Positions 24,301 to 32,070 of a stretch of DNA of 64,000 bases are shown piece by piece. The stretch covers positions 11,666 to 75,665 of the forward strand of contig JAEETM010000007.1 in the NCBI GenBank assembly GCA_016290335.1, given 5' to 3'. Below the pieces are notes generated by a model. That model made no database searches. It was not told the DNA's origin and saw nothing but the letters and a program-made list of their open reading frames with translations. Numbering within the stretch: position 1 is the first letter of the stretch; the number at the start of each line of letters is the position of its first letter. Made by a program: the position numbers and the translations under genes. Source of the stretch: Treponema sp. GTDB taxonomy: Bacteria; Spirochaetota; Spirochaetia; Treponematales; Treponemataceae.

Positions 24301-24331
24301 ATAATAAGAGGACAATATGAATAAAGTTGAC
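24301..24331 (-). promoter_or_regulatory. P-box P8 (divergent)
   Basis: Minus strand GTCAACTTTAT, 10 nt, CTCTTATTAT. Both halves are recognisable but spacing is shorter and the first half has three changes. It is the weakest of the eight. Confidence 0.4.
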
Positions 24332-24434
24332 AAAAAAAATGATTTTTTTTTAAAAGTCTAAGAGTGGCGAGATATTTAAGGAGAATCGATTAGTTGAAGA
24401 TTTCTTTGAATATTTAAAAAAAATGAATTCTAAA

Positions 24435-26468
24435 TCATTTCTTATTATCAAATAAGATTTCCATTAAAGACATTAACAACCCTTTTGTATCCTCAAGAGA
24501 AGCTATTGGATAAACACATTTTTTATCTTCTACTACTCTCTCATACAAAATTATTTCAGATCCATGAGCCGCATCATTTCGATTTTTTGTACAGTTTTTT
24601 ATACCTTCTCCCAAAACTCTCAGTTGTTCTATATCGTCATTTGTTAAATAATATTCTTGTCTAAGAAAATTGTTAAACTCTATGGTAATTTCAACATCTG
24701 AACATAAAAAGGCAAGGTTTCCTAACTCACAAGTCTTCTTAAACTCTAATCCATACTTTTTTTTATACATATATTTTTCGGGTTTGGATAGAAATTTGTT
24801 AGAACTTATAACGTCTTCTTTATTTAATTCTAAGATTTTCTTTTTATATGGAATATAAATTAGTTTATTTAGAAAATTTTCAAGCGACATGTAATACATA
24901 ATTGAGATACAACTATAATCAAAATCTTGTTTTTCTTTTGAATTGATTATATATATTGAATATAAATATTCTGCAGATGCCAAACTATTCAGTAAAGAAG
25001 GATACTGTTTTAATACTCTTTCATACTTTGAAAAGTTTTGTTCTAGTGCTTGATAAATTTTTGAATAATCTTCTTCTTCTTCTATTGAAGATTTCATTTT
25101 TTCAACAATCGTATTAATAAAGTTTTCAATTTTATTTTCCGGAATTGTATTTGTAAATCTTCTAAGAAATCTTAAATATTCTTGTTTAGCAAGCATTAAT
25201 TTATCAATATCATCATTATTATTCAAACACAATTCAAAGAAGTTAAAATCATTATTGACAATTGCTTCGCGAATTCTTTTTTCATCTTCTTTTTTTTCAA
25301 CTAATGTCTTTTTTTCCCAAGAGGATTTCAGCACAGATAATTGTTCTATATCATTACTATAAAATTTTGCATTATTATAAACAAAAGTGTCATAAAGATT
25401 TTTATTGTAATCAAATAAGAGAATTAAACTAGAATATCGTTCATCAATTTTGCCAAGAACTTGTTTTTTATCATCTGGAAGTTCATCTAGTTTTATTATA
25501 ATATTGAATAGTATATTATATAAGTCTTTACCTCTAGCAATTGTAGAGTAAGCATGTTGCAAAGATAAAATGTCAAATTCATTTTTTTCAGGAAATGCCT
25601 CTTTTAATGCTTCTATCATATAAAACGACATGCTTATATTCGGAACCTCGACATCAAAACTTTTTCCAAAGAAAAAGTCATAACCCCATGACTTAGATTC
25701 AGTTCCTAATCTAAAGTGATGCATTGCTAATTGTAAAATCTGGTGAAACTTGATAAATAGAGTTTCAATATCTTTATAAACTGAATTATGATTCAAGTTA
25801 GACGTTAATTGTTTAACAACTAGGTAATTTGAATTAGTATCCTGGTAGAGATAAAAATATTTCTGTATATATAAATTTATTTTCTCAAGAATCTTTTCTA
25901 ATATTCTTTGTTCATAAGTTAATTCCCATTCTTTATAAAAAATCAAAATCTCTGGTATAGAATATTCTCCTACTATAGCATCTAATATTGAACTTTCTTG
26001 AATCATATCAATAATATTCCCATTATTGTCTTCAAAACATGTATCTACATTTTGTCTGCATAATTTGAAGGGGATAGCTTCTTTTGTCAAACATAGACTT
26101 TTCTTAAAGGATTTATATTCTGCAATTAAAAGCTCTCGTTTTCGACCTTCTTTTTCTTCTACAAGTTTTGCACAATATCCTTTAATTGTATCGATAACAA
26201 AATGATTAAAATAGTATAATGCACTATAGGCTTCAAGTAATTCATCGTTCTTTTTTGAATCAGGAAGTAGTACTTGTTTTTTAATATTTTCTATATTTAT
26301 TGAATAATGTATATTTTTTATATCTAAATCAGTTTTATATATAATTGCCTTCTCGAATGAAAAATATCCTTTGTTCTTTTTCTCTTTATAAATATTAAAA
26401 AGATTTCTGTCTTGCACATTCTTTGATTTCAAATATGAAAATATTTGAGTATAATTAATTTTGTTCAT
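24435..26468 (-). CDS. Large protein with C-terminal HEPN-like motif
   Basis: 677 residues, mostly helical and Lys/Asn/Glu-rich, no membrane segment. Near residue 630 it reads NCTKNRNDAAHGSE, an RNxxxH-type motif of HEPN ribonucleases, in the usual C-terminal helical setting. The long N-terminal region matches nothing I know and could sense a trigger. HEPN proteins of this size occur in abortive-infection systems. Its start overlaps a 59-codon gene by 14 bases, the arrangement of toxin-antitoxin or sensor-effector pairs. Confidence 0.5.
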   Translation of the reverse strand: MNKINYTQIFSYLKSKNVQDRNLFNIYKEKKNKGYFSFEKAIIYKTDLDIKNIHYSINIENIKKQVLLPDSKKNDELLEAYSALYYFNHFVIDTIKGYCAKLVEEKEGRKRELLIAEYKSFKKSLCLTKEAIPFKLCRQNVDTCFEDNNGNIIDMIQESSILDAIVGEYSIPEILIFYKEWELTYEQRILEKILEKINLYIQKYFYLYQDTNSNYLVVKQLTSNLNHNSVYKDIETLFIKFHQILQLAMHHFRLGTESKSWGYDFFFGKSFDVEVPNISMSFYMIEALKEAFPEKNEFDILSLQHAYSTIARGKDLYNILFNIIIKLDELPDDKKQVLGKIDERYSSLILLFDYNKNLYDTFVYNNAKFYSNDIEQLSVLKSSWEKKTLVEKKEDEKRIREAIVNNDFNFFELCLNNNDDIDKLMLAKQEYLRFLRRFTNTIPENKIENFINTIVEKMKSSIEEEEDYSKIYQALEQNFSKYERVLKQYPSLLNSLASAEYLYSIYIINSKEKQDFDYSCISIMYYMSLENFLNKLIYIPYKKKILELNKEDVISSNKFLSKPEKYMYKKKYGLEFKKTCELGNLAFLCSDVEITIEFNNFLRQEYYLTNDDIEQLRVLGEGIKNCTKNRNDAAHGSEIILYERVVEDKKCVYPIASLEDTKGLLMSLMEILFDNKK

Positions 26469-26634
26469 TACAATCCTCTAAAAAAATCTCATCTAATTTT
26501 TCTAACGCTTTATTAAGAAATTGCCTTAATTCATGATTAAGAGCATCTTTTTTAATATCTGTATAATACTTCTTTCCTATATCCCACTGACTTGGAAGAA
26601 TCTTATTATCTTCACTGATTATCATATTTACCAT
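26455..26634 (-). CDS. Small gene overlapping the HEPN-like gene
   Basis: 59 residues, starting MVNMIISEDNK and ending EIFLEDCNEQN; hydrophilic and helical after residue 25. It overlaps the start of the HEPN-like gene by 14 bases. No clear ribosome site before the ATG, but the overlap and intact frame favour a real gene, perhaps an antitoxin or the first part of a split protein. Confidence 0.4.
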   Translation of the reverse strand: MVNMIISEDNKILPSQWDIGKKYYTDIKKDALNHELRQFLNKALEKLDEIFLEDCNEQN

Positions 26635-26727
26635 ATTTTTATTGATAAAATCAATTTTTTACAAATATGGCTTATATCAAAATCAGTATTTACAAAGGAA
26701 TAGCTTTGGACAGAACTATTGCGTTTT

Positions 26728-26867
26728 CTATTCTTTAAAAAAAGATGATTCCGGATTATCCGTCATAGGTTGTTTACAAACTTCAATATCAATTCGAGTA
26801 TCCTCAGAATCATCCAAATCTGTATTTCTTACAATCCCTTTTTAGTAATTTCTATTTTATTATCCAT
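26728..26867 (-). pseudogene. Small frameshifted gene
   Basis: MDNKIEITKK then a stop two codons later; a shift of -1 at the AAAAAGGG run continues as GIVRNTDLDDSEDTRIDIEV to a stop at 26728. The composition of the shifted part looks coding. A single-base change is simplest; frameshifting at the A/G run is possible. It follows the phosphoesterase gene and may have belonged to its operon. Confidence 0.35.
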
Positions 26868-26885
26868 TTGAGATTTCAGCAAGTT

Positions 26886-27668
26886 TTAATTCGATGATTT
26901 ATAGTTTCTCACCACCACCCCTCCCCTATACACCCCCACATACGCACTCTCCTCAAAATGCTCACACCCCCAGTCGCTGTGCCAGTGACCAAAAAACCAC
27001 TTTTTGTACGTAACCAGCGAATCGATTTTATCATTAAAAACAACGGTGGAATCCAAAGAAAGCGCTTCAAGATTTTCTTCATCAAGGAAATAAGGATCTA
27101 TACAGGCGATCCCGGCAGACGGTCCGGTGTGAGAAAGGATATAATCAAAGTTAGTTCCTTCTAACTTCAGCTTTTCAAGGCAGGCAGTCTCCTCTTTTTT
27201 AGTCCAGCGTTCCTGCGGCCACCAGGATTCGTGCAGGGTCCTGAATGCTTTATCTTCGCTTAAGGCACCGCCCAACACCAGAAATCGCGAACCTTCAATT
27301 TCATAAATCTCGCCGCGCTTAAAATAAAAAACATTCTCACTCACCTTGCGGACCGCAGCTCCAAACATTGCCACCTCTGGCAGCTTTTCAATCATATCGT
27401 AATTATCGTGATTCCCCGGAACCGCAAAAATCTTGAACGGCTTGCTGTTATACCATTCCAGAAGATACCTGTCCGTTTTATCAGTCGGATGAATCCCCTG
27501 CTCGTCCACCGCACACTCATACCACGGCAGCCCAAAATCCCCCAGCACGATTGCGTAACTAATTGCAGAATAATCCACCCCCTGCATCTTGCAGTTCAGC
27601 TTCATTTTCCCCACAGAAAGATTCGCCATATCATTTACGTTATGCGTGTCCCCGGTAATATAAATCAT
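26886..27668 (-). CDS. Calcineurin-like metallophosphoesterase
   Basis: 260 residues with the motif ladder of the family: ITGDTHN (D-x-H), IVLGDFG (GD), VPGNHDNYD (GNHD), ILSHTGPS and FGHWHSD (GHxH). These bind two metals for phosphoester hydrolysis. The substrate could be nucleotide, RNA or protein phosphate. It follows a cREC-like gene after three bases. That pairing points to handling of phosphate ends or cyclic phosphates, but is not proof. Confidence 0.85.
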   Translation of the reverse strand: MIYITGDTHNVNDMANLSVGKMKLNCKMQGVDYSAISYAIVLGDFGLPWYECAVDEQGIHPTDKTDRYLLEWYNSKPFKIFAVPGNHDNYDMIEKLPEVAMFGAAVRKVSENVFYFKRGEIYEIEGSRFLVLGGALSEDKAFRTLHESWWPQERWTKKEETACLEKLKLEGTNFDYILSHTGPSAGIACIDPYFLDEENLEALSLDSTVVFNDKIDSLVTYKKWFFGHWHSDWGCEHFEESAYVGVYRGGVVVRNYKSSN

Positions 27669-27671
27669 CTT

Positions 27672-27992
27672 TCACTTCTCTCCCACAAACACCCTATGCC
27701 ACGCATTCAACACTCCTCTTATATTTTCCTTCCCCACCACATTCGAACTTTGAATCTCAAACTCCGGGATATCCAGCTGATGCGCCTGGCAGTAAGTCAC
27801 AACAAACTTCGCACAATCATACCCCGATTTTTCCTCCCCCAAATCGTGGTCAAAACAGATGATGTCAGGCAGCCCGTTCGCATTTATATACTTGCAAAAC
27901 TCCTCATAATTTTTCACCCAGGTGATATCATACTCGCCGTTAATAAAATCCTCTGGCCTCCTGAAATCATCCAGCCATAAAAGCTTTTTCAT
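27672..27992 (-). CDS. Receiver-like cREC domain protein
   Basis: 106 residues: KKLLWLDDFRRP with the double Asp, then PDIICFDHDLGEEKSGYD with the central Asp of a receiver-type fold, and FEIQSSNVVGKENI. This resembles the cyclic-phosphate-processing receiver family found with RNA repair and nucleotide-phosphate enzymes. The ATG at 27992 follows GGAGG; a longer frame upstream lacks a ribosome site. Operonic with the phosphoesterase. Confidence 0.65.
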   Translation of the reverse strand: MKKLLWLDDFRRPEDFINGEYDITWVKNYEEFCKYINANGLPDIICFDHDLGEEKSGYDCAKFVVTYCQAHQLDIPEFEIQSSNVVGKENIRGVLNAWHRVFVGEK

Positions 27993-28110
27993 AATCAGAA
28001 CTTTACCTCCGTCCAGAAAATGCCTCACATATAATAATACCACCCCGCACTCTCATTTCGTGATACTCGGAAACCAATGTGAGAAAAAAAATGAAAAAAA
28101 TTGATTTACT

Positions 28111-28285
28111 ACCCAAGGTGGGGGAAGTCTCCCCCTCGCTCCAATCGGCTCGCGCCGTTTTCCGCTACCCCCTCCAGCGGGGTAAAGTTACCGGAGTTTT
28201 GCTTCGCAAAACTCCTTGCGCAGATAAAATCATTTTTAGTTAAAAATATAACACTCAACCTGCGCTACCCCGCAACGCCCCTGTG
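28111..28285 (-). repeat. Dispersed GC-rich repeat, copy A
   Basis: Begins GGGGGAAGTCTCCCCCTCGC, contains CTACCCCCTCCAGCGGGGTA and ends CTACCCCGCAACGCCCC. The start is self-complementary (GGGGGA/TCCCCC). Copies with other interiors lie at 29511 and 31865. Strand is arbitrary. It could be a non-autonomous element or structured RNA. Confidence 0.7.
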
Positions 28286-28297
28286 ATGTTATCTACA

Positions 28298-28400
28298 AAG
28301 AGCATACATTGCATTACTATTCTGCAATTCTTCAAGTAAACTCTGACAATACGCAATATTTAAACATCAAATAACTCTGATAATGCGCACTATTAACGTC
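28298..28400 (-). pseudogene. Antitoxin gene fragment and tandem decay
   Basis: AGAGCATACATTGCATTACT and the next 30 bases match 29061-29110 inside the intact antitoxin gene with few changes; TAACTCTGATAATGCGCA at 28372 repeats TAAACTCTGACAATACGCA just before it. A relic of a duplicated PIN module. The next 70 bp contain TTTGGCG-type short repeats and no gene. Confidence 0.55.
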
Positions 28401-28476
28401 CTATTTGGCGATTTGGCAAGTTTTTACTTGGCGAGTTGGCCGTTTTTCATTTGGCGTTTTGGCACTTTCATTTTTT

Positions 28477-28899
28477 TTATTTTCCAAACTTTTTAAAAAA
28501 ATCTGCAGGAGTAATAGCAGGAATAATAGAAGTTTTATAATCATCTGTATTACGTGTTACAATGTAATCAGCTCCTATCTGGATTGAAACTTCGTGTTGA
28601 ACAGAATCTTCAAAATCTGTCCATGATGAGTTTAATGCGTTTCTTATACAGGATTCATCTATTCCAGCAATAGAAATAATTTCTAACAAATCCTGTAGAT
28701 GCTTTTTCACATCTTGCTTTTCATCATTTGTTGCCTGTTTGTGAGCTATATAAAAAATATCTGTAATTGAAGTCGCAGAAATAAAAAAATCAATAGGATT
28801 CGTATCTGCAAGTTTCAATACCTTTTTACTTTCATCACAGAAATCTGAATTTTTGAGAAGAATATCCAGAATGATATTTGAATCAAGAAAAACTGTCAT
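28477..28899 (-). CDS. PIN-domain toxin, VapC-like
   Basis: 140 residues: MTVFLDSNIILDILL (first Asp), TSITDIFYIAHK (Glu/Asp region), DFEDSVQHEVSIQIGADYIV and TRNTDDYK (last acidic pair) give the PIN ribonuclease active site. Such toxins cleave tRNA or rRNA. The ATG directly follows the antitoxin stop (TAAAATG); another four codons earlier overlaps it. Confidence 0.8.
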   Translation of the reverse strand: MTVFLDSNIILDILLKNSDFCDESKKVLKLADTNPIDFFISATSITDIFYIAHKQATNDEKQDVKKHLQDLLEIISIAGIDESCIRNALNSSWTDFEDSVQHEVSIQIGADYIVTRNTDDYKTSIIPAITPADFFKKFGK

Positions 28900-28900
28900 T

Positions 28901-29137
28901 TTATAATCCATACTTTTGGCTAAGTCGTTCCGCCCTGATATCTTTTATTGTCAATGGTTCAGGGGAAGAAATAATACCTGTAAGGCTATCAACAATTTCT
29001 GATACAGATCGTTTTTTTTCGCTTTTTTGAGAAGATTTTTTGAACTGATTAATAACAAAAAGAGCATACATTTCAATACTATTCTGCAATTCTTCAGGTA
29101 AACTCTGAACTTCTTTTTCTAATGCACTGAAAGACAT
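28901..29137 (-). CDS. Antitoxin partner of the PIN toxin
   Basis: 78 residues: a helical N-terminal part (LEKEVQSLPEELQNSIEMYA) like DUF2281-type antitoxins and a C-terminal toxin-binding end (IKDIRAERLSQKYGL). GGAGG lies before the ATG. It precedes the toxin as usual for VapBC-like modules, and its promoter probably lies within 29138-29200. Confidence 0.7.
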   Translation of the reverse strand: MSFSALEKEVQSLPEELQNSIEMYALFVINQFKKSSQKSEKKRSVSEIVDSLTGIISSPEPLTIKDIRAERLSQKYGL

Positions 29138-29204
29138 AAAAACCTCCTCAGACTGATTATACATATAATATACCATAAAAATCGCCAGAAATGAAGTGAA
29201 AAAA

Positions 29205-29492
29205 CTATTCCACTCCCTTCCCTTTCTTCTCCACCCAATACACCCCTTTCTCCGGATTCCTGTCCATATAAAAATTGTCGTAAAGCTCCCTTCTCAAAAG
29301 CGCGTGATCTCCAAAGCTGTGCCACTTTTTCAAAATCATATTCACCTGCATCTCTTTATACTCAACCCCAGGCTCAAACTTTGTAATCAGATAATCAAGC
29401 ACCGCAAGCTTTTCTTCCTTCTTCTTCGGCCACCGCACCACAACCCCTTCTCCGCTGATGATGCTGTCCAGCTTTACTTTTTTCTCATCCAT
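29205..29492 (-). CDS. DUF2087-type small protein
   Basis: 95 residues: KLAVLDYLITKFEPGVEYKE, then VNMILKKWHSFGDHALLRRELYD shortened here, and GVYWVEKKGKG at the end. The D-H-A-L-L-R-R-E-L stretch is the hallmark of DUF2087, a winged-helix-like domain often in regulators. GGGAGAAA precedes the ATG. Probably DNA-binding; no target known. Confidence 0.75.
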   Translation of the reverse strand: MDEKKVKLDSIISGEGVVVRWPKKKEEKLAVLDYLITKFEPGVEYKEMQVNMILKKWHSFGDHALLRRELYDNFYMDRNPEKGVYWVEKKGKGVE

Positions 29493-29510
29493 AATATTTC
29501 TCCCTTTTTT

Positions 29511-29727
29511 AATCCAGGAGGGGGAAGTCTCCCCCTCGCTCCAGCCGTAAAAATTGCTCTGAGTTTTTCTCCGAAAAACTCATGGAAGCCATTCTAAAAA
29601 TTGCCAGCCACCTTTAAGTGTTTACGGCTTCCACTACCCCCTCTGCGGGGTATCTGTAATTCCTATAGATTACATTATCAGATAAAACCACAACACTCAA
29701 CCTGCGCTACCCCGCAACGCCCCCACT
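29511..29727 (-). repeat. Dispersed GC-rich repeat, copy B
   Basis: Same ends as copy A: GGGGGAAGTCTCCCCCTCGC at the left and ACACTCAACCTGCGCTACC with CCCGCAACGCCCC at the right, with CTACCCCCTCTGCGGGGTA inside. The interior has an extra palindromic stretch (GAGTTTTTC...GAAAAACTC). Confidence 0.7.
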
Positions 29728-29768
29728 CTCAAGCATCTTCAACATTCAGCAAACAAGTAACAATCTGC

Positions 29769-30809
29769 CTATAAAAGCTTCGTTGCTTCCACAATGTATG
29801 CATATGTATCCAGACTGATTTTTCGCAAAGAACTTAAAGAAGAAAAATCTTTGTTTTCAATCTTGCAATCATTGTAATCAGAAATATTTTTAATCAATGA
29901 AAAATCGTTTGAATCCGACAGAATACTAGAAGCAAGATACATAACCTGAGCTGCATCAAATCCTGCAATAGCAAAATCATATTTCTTACTTAACAAATGA
30001 GAGCCTATTGCGCGGATTCCTGTTGAATAAACAGCAATCTCGTCTGACTTATAAAGAGAACCACGACCAATAATAACCGCTGCCGATTTTATTGTATCTA
30101 GCAATACTTCTTTATAATCGATATTAAGTTCTCTATAGGCAAGTTCAATCTTTACAATCTCCTTATAAGTTTTCTTAACTTCCGAAAAATCATTTATCTC
30201 ACGAAGCAAAGTTGCACAGTCAAACATCTGCTTTATTATTTCAAGTTCTTTTTTATCATTAATTCCTATTCCGGTAGTATGAGGAGCAAATGCCGTAAGT
30301 TTATCTCCAAGTATACAGTTAATACCTGGCATGGAAACTTCCACATCTTTCCCATCTGTAAGCAATAGTTTATTACCTATAACCTTTTTGGTAACCGAAG
30401 AATAATGATTCTCTTCAAAAAGAACATCCAGAATTACAGTTACAGGATTCTCATTTAAAGGAGAAATATAGAGAAACTTAAAATGTCTCTTCTCAATATT
30501 ATTTCTCCTGGCCCTGAAGTTTTCTTCAACATGAAAAAAAGGAAATATCTTTCCAGCCTTTGCAATATACTCATCTATATTAGTTCCAGGAGGAACAATA
30601 ATATCAATGTCCGTAGAAAATCGTTTTGGTTCCTTTAGGAGTACCATAAGACAACTTCCACCTTTAAAGATAAAAGGAAGTCCAGTCTGCGAAATTGCTT
30701 CAAGTAAACCGAATGCAAACATAGTTCTTTCGATAATTGCAATTTGAGCACCCGATTCTTTTTCCAGAACCTTTATATGTTCCAGAGAGAAAGTCTTCTT
30801 ATCTATCAT
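29769..30809 (-). CDS. AbiEii-type nucleotidyltransferase toxin
   Basis: 346 residues. The core KGGSCLMVLLKEPKRFSTD with IDIIVPPG has the GS-x9-DxD pattern of minimal nucleotidyltransferases in the AbiEii/AbiGii family; such toxins pyrimidylate tRNA ends or act similarly. It overlaps the antitoxin gene by 11 bases behind GGAAGGAA. Together they form a type IV toxin-antitoxin or abortive-infection pair. Confidence 0.8.
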   Translation of the reverse strand: MIDKKTFSLEHIKVLEKESGAQIAIIERTMFAFGLLEAISQTGLPFIFKGGSCLMVLLKEPKRFSTDIDIIVPPGTNIDEYIAKAGKIFPFFHVEENFRARRNNIEKRHFKFLYISPLNENPVTVILDVLFEENHYSSVTKKVIGNKLLLTDGKDVEVSMPGINCILGDKLTAFAPHTTGIGINDKKELEIIKQMFDCATLLREINDFSEVKKTYKEIVKIELAYRELNIDYKEVLLDTIKSAAVIIGRGSLYKSDEIAVYSTGIRAIGSHLLSKKYDFAIAGFDAAQVMYLASSILSDSNDFSLIKNISDYNDCKIENKDFSSLSSLRKISLDTYAYIVEATKLL

Positions 30810-31584
30810 TTCCTTCCCCCATCTTCATCACCTCCTCCACCCTGCTCCATGCATTTCTCCTCTTTGCATATCTGCGGATTTTTGTAAGGTCAGTCTTATA
30901 AATCAGTTTTGCATTTTCATAAATATTTGCAACTTCGCCGGACGGAACAAGCACCCTGATTATCCTGTCAGAAACACAATCAACCAGAAGCTTTTCAAGC
31001 GTAATGGAATGAGGATTATCCCTATTGCAGGGCGCTTCACTTATCTTGTTTTCAAGGATAATACAGTTATCCGATTTATAACGCCCTAAATCCTCTTCCG
31101 TAGGATTATAAAATACCTTGCCCTTGAACCTTTCATTTAAGGCTTCAAAAGTAAAAGAACACAAAGCCTTTTCTATCTGAAGGACAATAACATTCTGAGC
31201 ATAAAGATGATTCACAAACTCATTAAGAAGAACAGTTTCAAAAAGCACATAATCCAAATCGGGATACAACTCCTGCATCACCGAAAGAATCTTTTTCGCT
31301 GCACGCGAATAAACTGGAGAATATATTTTGCGGGTATCATTTTTTCTTGAATACGAATCGGCGCCAACCTTAAAAAGAATATTTTCTTTAATGCCGGTCT
31401 CTATAATCCAGCCCATAGAATTATAAGACAACTCTTTATTCTTCTTTTTAAGAAGTTCATAAAGCTCGCGCCTCGTCATAACCTGAGAATCTGGAATTGT
31501 CAATATAAGCTCTGTTCCCCACATACTACACAATGGCAATTTTCTTTCCTTTTGCCAATATGTAGTATAACTCATGTAATTCAT
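30799..31584 (-). CDS. AbiEi-like antitoxin and transcriptional regulator
   Basis: 261 residues. N-terminal winged-helix (VMTRRELYELLKKKNKELS), middle beta-rich domain (YSPVYSRAAKKILSVMQ, DYVLFETVLLNEFVNHLY) and a Lys/Arg-rich end. Architecture and position directly before the AbiEii-like gene fit AbiEi-type (DUF6577-like) antitoxins, which repress the operon. A TACTACATATTG stretch ahead of the start may be part of its operator. Confidence 0.7.
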   Translation of the reverse strand: MNYMSYTTYWQKERKLPLCSMWGTELILTIPDSQVMTRRELYELLKKKNKELSYNSMGWIIETGIKENILFKVGADSYSRKNDTRKIYSPVYSRAAKKILSVMQELYPDLDYVLFETVLLNEFVNHLYAQNVIVLQIEKALCSFTFEALNERFKGKVFYNPTEEDLGRYKSDNCIILENKISEAPCNRDNPHSITLEKLLVDCVSDRIIRVLVPSGEVANIYENAKLIYKTDLTKIRRYAKRRNAWSRVEEVMKMGEGNDR

Positions 31585-31617
31585 TTTTTCAAGTTTAAAA
31601 AAATGTAAAATCCCCCC

Positions 31618-31845
31618 TTAATCCAGCACCCACCCCGCATCAACCATCTGATTCACGTTATCAAAGGTAGCAATCACCTCGTCAGTAGGCAGCGGCATAA
31701 TGATACCCGATTGTATCCCGTAAATAACAACCTTTGGCACCATCTCCATAACCATTCCAAAATCGCGCGCCTCGTTCTTCACAATAGCCCCCGCATACAT
31801 CTGTTCGCGACTTTTCTTTTTAAGTTCTTCACTCCACATTCCCAT
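31618..31845 (-). CDS. Small unknown protein
   Basis: 75 residues, MGMWSEELKKKSREQMYAG to MVDAGWVLD. A GGAGG site precedes the ATG. Helical start and a beta-hairpin-like middle; no family recognised. The gene ends 33 bp from the AbiEi-like start and probably has its own promoter, now next to repeat copy C. Confidence 0.5.
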   Translation of the reverse strand: MGMWSEELKKKSREQMYAGAIVKNEARDFGMVMEMVPKVVIYGIQSGIIMPLPTDEVIATFDNVNQMVDAGWVLD

Positions 31846-31864
31846 AACAATCCTCCGTATATTA

Positions 31865-31952
31865 ATATAGGAGGGGGGAAGTCTCCCCCTCGCTCGCACT
31901 GCGTTGCTCGCTACCCTCTCAAGCGGGGGACACCCCCGCAACGCCCCCGGTA
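31865..31952 (-). repeat. Dispersed GC-rich repeat, copy C
   Basis: The shortest copy: GGGGGAAGTCTCCCCCTCGC, CTACCCTCTCAAGCGGGGGA and CCCCGCAACGCCCC joined with little interior. This defines the conserved ends of the element. Confidence 0.7.
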
Positions 31953-32070
31953 ATTTGTACTTAATATACCTTTTTTCTCTTTTCGCATTACAGGATTGTT
32001 TTTGAGATTACGACTTAATTAGTCTTACCTAACAACAATTTATTTAAAATATACCTCGGCAAGTTCATCG

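Noticed and set aside
26642..26845. Plus-strand open frame of 67 codons
   Set aside because: No ribosome site, odd composition, and it runs opposite to a better-supported decayed small gene.
26820..26850. Programmed -1 frameshift at AAAAAGGG
   Set aside because: The first base of the required heptamer is T, no downstream structure is evident, and simple mutation explains it. Kept only as a frameshifted gene.
28075..28105. Possible ninth P-box upstream of the cREC gene
   Set aside because: ATCAATTTTTTT is present but the second half reads CTCACATTG with altered spacing, and a TATTATTATATG -10 candidate lies closer to the gene.
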